Shown in pieces: positions 62,250 to 64,000 of a stretch of 64,000 bases of DNA. Made by a program: the position numbers and the translations under genes. The DNA is from Saprospiraceae bacterium (GTDB taxonomy: Bacteria > Bacteroidota > Bacteroidia > Chitinophagales > Saprospiraceae): NCBI GenBank assembly GCA_041392805.1, contig JAWKLJ010000001.1, forward strand, positions 744,001-808,000. The letters are read 5' to 3'. The notes beneath the pieces are model-generated. The model ran no database searches, was not told the origin of the DNA, and was given only the letters and a program-made list of their open reading frames with translations. Positions within the stretch are counted from its first letter, which is position 1. The number at the start of each line of letters is the position of its first letter.

Positions 62250-62565
62250 TCACAGCTCTTTAGGGTTCCTCCCTTTCCACATAGTCAAAAGTAGCACAAT
62301 ATCTATGAAAAAAAAACCACATCTTGATGTGGATAGCCTGGTGCGCTGTGTAATTAATTTCTTTATTTTAGCCTTCTAGCTCGGGCGATCCATCCCCCAT
62401 TTGGAACAAAACGTGGATCGACCTTACGTTCCTAAAGGCGTGCTATAGGCATTTTCGTGCCTTTTTTGCCAATATTTAATCCCTAATGGGATTTTTTTGG
62501 CTTAGCCTGACGCTTATGGTGAAAAATTTACCTATCGATAGACAAGCTCTAAAGTAGGCATTTTT
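62250..62565. other. 316-bp spacer with hairpins, no gene
   Basis: It holds the terminator at 62308-62332 and further short hairpins, e.g. AATCCC-TAAT-GGGATT followed by T7 (about 62477-62500). Hairpins on both strands and no open frame with coding character suggest a transcription boundary upstream of the kinase. Confidence 0.65.
62308..62332 (-). terminator. Rho-independent-type terminator
   Basis: On the minus strand CCACATC-AA-GATGTGG (62332-62317) is followed directly by nine T residues. It would end the transcript of the gene at 62566-64000 and separate it from the kinase. Confidence 0.75.
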
Positions 62566-64000
62566 TTAATTCCAAGGCAGTACTCCTTGTGCCAAAAAAG
62601 TTCGTTTTACCTTAAAAAAGGCAATAGGATAGCCTTCGTATAGGCTAGGGTGTTGGTGGTCTGTCGGGTCAAAGGGGTTGGGAACTAATCCGTTCGCTAG
62701 TTTTTCAGCCTTGCCCAACGCTTTGGGGAAGAAAGTAACTTTGACAAGGGTTTTGTCTCCTTGGGGCTGGGCATGACCAGCTATCCGAAAATCCTGCCCA
62801 TCAAAACAAAGGGGAACAATCGTTTCTGCTTCCTCGCAGGGGGTATTTAGTTCTATTGATAGGGGGTGTTGGTCGAAGTCTTCATTTTCAGCGAGGTTTA
62901 GCTCTGTGAAGACCAGGACCTGCCCGCTGGCCGTGCCTGTTTTTTTATCAAAATGAATTAATTCAAGGTCAGGGCTGGTAAAAAGCCTGAATCTAGCAAC
63001 GGGGTCTGCACTTTGGGGGTCCCAGGGGGCTTCTATCCAGCTCAGTTTTGCCTGGATTCCTGAATGTGGAAGTATGCGGACTTGGCCATCGGCTATGGAT
63101 ACCACCTGATCCGATTGGATTTGCGCTAAGGTTTGTATGAGGTTTACCTTCATCGTAAAACTGCACCAATCATCGTCTGCTTTGGCAAGTTGGCTCCAGC
63201 GGCGGCGCATCGCGCGAAAGCTGCCTAATTTTGACTGCAAAAACTGCTCATGTTCAATGGGTTGCGTAGTTATTAGTATTTTGAAATAAGAGGTCGATTC
63301 CCAATCGTTTTCCAGCAACCACAAGCCCATGTTTTTTTTCCACAAGGGGAGTAGCACCTCCGATTGCCCTTCGAAATCCGATGGATGAAAAGAGACAGGG
63401 CCTTCATAGGCATTGATACTATAGTCTTCCCTTAAGTGAAGTAGGTAGCAATACAGTGGCCGACCTTGCGCTATTATCCTGATTTTAGGGTTTATGGGAA
63501 GGCCGATTACGCCGTCATTTGGTCGATGAAAATATTTATCAAGGGATAAGTATAGCTTAATTTCGGGCCCATTCAATGGATATACCTGTCCCTTCTTGTC
63601 TCTTGTTTCCAGGATAAATTTAAGTTTGGGCTTTAAGCGAGACTTTTGATGGTCAAGCAAGATCATCCTATTCCATTTAACGATCTTCACTATATTTCGG
63701 AAAATGACGGCAGCTGTTTTTTCCGCTTCCTGTACCTGAGGAATGGCAAATAGCTGCAAGTTCCGTTGTACATCATACATAATATATTGGCGGTCGCTAG
63801 CCTTTACTTCCATTGCTGGCTGGTCTGCTCCGTTTGACGGAGCAAGCCAACGGATATTCAAGGTCTCTTCCCAGGCGTCCTTTAGGTCTTGCAACGCTTC
63901 CTCATCACTTCCATGCAAATAAACAAAGACGGGTTCGGCAGGAAAATGATACAGTAGACCATAATATTGGCGTTTGGTATCCAGGTTTAAGTTTGTGCTC
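62566..64000 (-). CDS. Caspase-associated protein, C-terminal part, 5' end outside window
   Basis: The frame is open to the window edge, so at least 478 residues are visible; the TTG at 63918 is internal (the frame continues upstream as ...FHFPAEPVFVY-like sequence, read as YHFPAEPVFVYLHGSDEEAL). No catalytic motif is seen in the visible part. A stretch (YFKILITTQPIEHEQFLQSK … DDDWCSFTMKVNLI) aligns with the C-terminal region of the double caspase at 55705, and the preceding DRQYIMYDV…AEKTAAVIFRNIVKIVKWNR also matches its QKFQIKRRE…AAAETVIAQMEHITRWEKT. The C-terminal ~190 residues are extra. I infer that the missing N-terminus is another caspase domain. Confidence 0.75.
   Translation of the reverse strand, partial: STNLNLDTKRQYYGLLYHFPAEPVFVYLHGSDEEALQDLKDAWEETLNIRWLAPSNGADQPAMEVKASDRQYIMYDVQRNLQLFAIPQVQEAEKTAAVIFRNIVKIVKWNRMILLDHQKSRLKPKLKFILETRDKKGQVYPLNGPEIKLYLSLDKYFHRPNDGVIGLPINPKIRIIAQGRPLYCYLLHLREDYSINAYEGPVSFHPSDFEGQSEVLLPLWKKNMGLWLLENDWESTSYFKILITTQPIEHEQFLQSKLGSFRAMRRRWSQLAKADDDWCSFTMKVNLIQTLAQIQSDQVVSIADGQVRILPHSGIQAKLSWIEAPWDPQSADPVARFRLFTSPDLELIHFDKKTGTASGQVLVFTELNLAENEDFDQHPLSIELNTPCEEAETIVPLCFDGQDFRIAGHAQPQGDKTLVKVTFFPKALGKAEKLANGLVPNPFDPTDHQHPSLYEGYPIAFFKVKRTFLAQGVLPWN

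Noticed and set aside
62477..62500. Second terminator (AATCCC/GGGATT plus T-tract) on the plus strand
   Set aside because: No plus-strand gene lies upstream for it to serve; kept only as part of the spacer description.

Overview
The window comes from a member of the Bacteroidota, most likely the Saprospiria (Saprospiraceae/Lewinellaceae-like). Supporting signs are a SusC/SusD pair, type IX secretion (T9SS) sorting domains, LytTR two-component systems, membrane-anchored regulators with a LuxR-like helix-turn-helix, Bacteroidota-type promoters (TTTG / TAnnTTTG), almost no Shine-Dalgarno sites, and very large caspase-STAND-WD40 proteins. No tRNA, rRNA, CRISPR array, transposase or phage gene was recognised. 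The taxonomic call is inference from gene content only.

Layout. 0-1 kb: 3' part of a TPR/transmembrane/HTH regulator. 1-1.6 kb: repeat-rich spacer. 1.6-6.6 kb (minus): malic enzyme fused to a phosphotransacetylase domain, followed 32 bp later by a PA14-containing GH3 lipoprotein. 6.8-23.1 kb (plus): a carbohydrate-utilisation locus with a propeller/YYY/HTH membrane regulator, two GH144-like enzymes, a 5-module T9SS-secreted protein, a BglX-like GH3, SusC and SusD. The enzyme set matches a beta-1,2-glucan (sophorooligosaccharide) programme. 23.3-28 kb (plus): small membrane protein, Gfo/Idh/MocA oxidoreductase, ATP-dependent PEP carboxykinase, MscS channel. 28-31.4 kb (minus): TIM-barrel glycosidase-like lipoprotein and a LytTR/LytS two-component pair. 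31.6-37.6 kb (plus): BNR/Asp-box protein, MacB/FtsX-type permease, M20-like peptidase with an altered metal site. 37.9-39.2 kb (minus): NUC1 nuclease with a C-terminal extension. 39.2-40.1 kb: hexanucleotide-array repeat element. 40.1-45.8 kb (plus): orphan NarX-type kinase, a small protein/GNAT/M19 dipeptidase cassette, and a BlaI/BlaR1-like pair.

45.9-64 kb (minus) is the most unusual part: one co-oriented block of caspase-family genes. In order of transcription it holds (i) a partial gene sharing a C-terminal module with the double-caspase gene, (ii) a TPR/LytS kinase and LytTR regulator, (iii) a double-caspase protein whose first caspase domain has lost both catalytic residues and is split by a proline/aspartate tandem repeat, and (iv, v) two paralogous caspase - STAND NTPase - WD40 proteins of 1461 and 1712 residues. 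This resembles NTP-dependent conflict or programmed-death signalling, under apparent two-component control. The function is inferred.

Intergenic space carries several repeat families: a hexanucleotide (GGCAAT)-array element with a ~135-bp core, at three places; a MITE-like element with TGGACTTTTGAC termini, three copies; CATCAG(A/T)AGTTT hairpins; GTTGCAGGTG hairpins; GTTACGCAGAG palindromes; and a nested palindrome at 37.65-37.88 kb.
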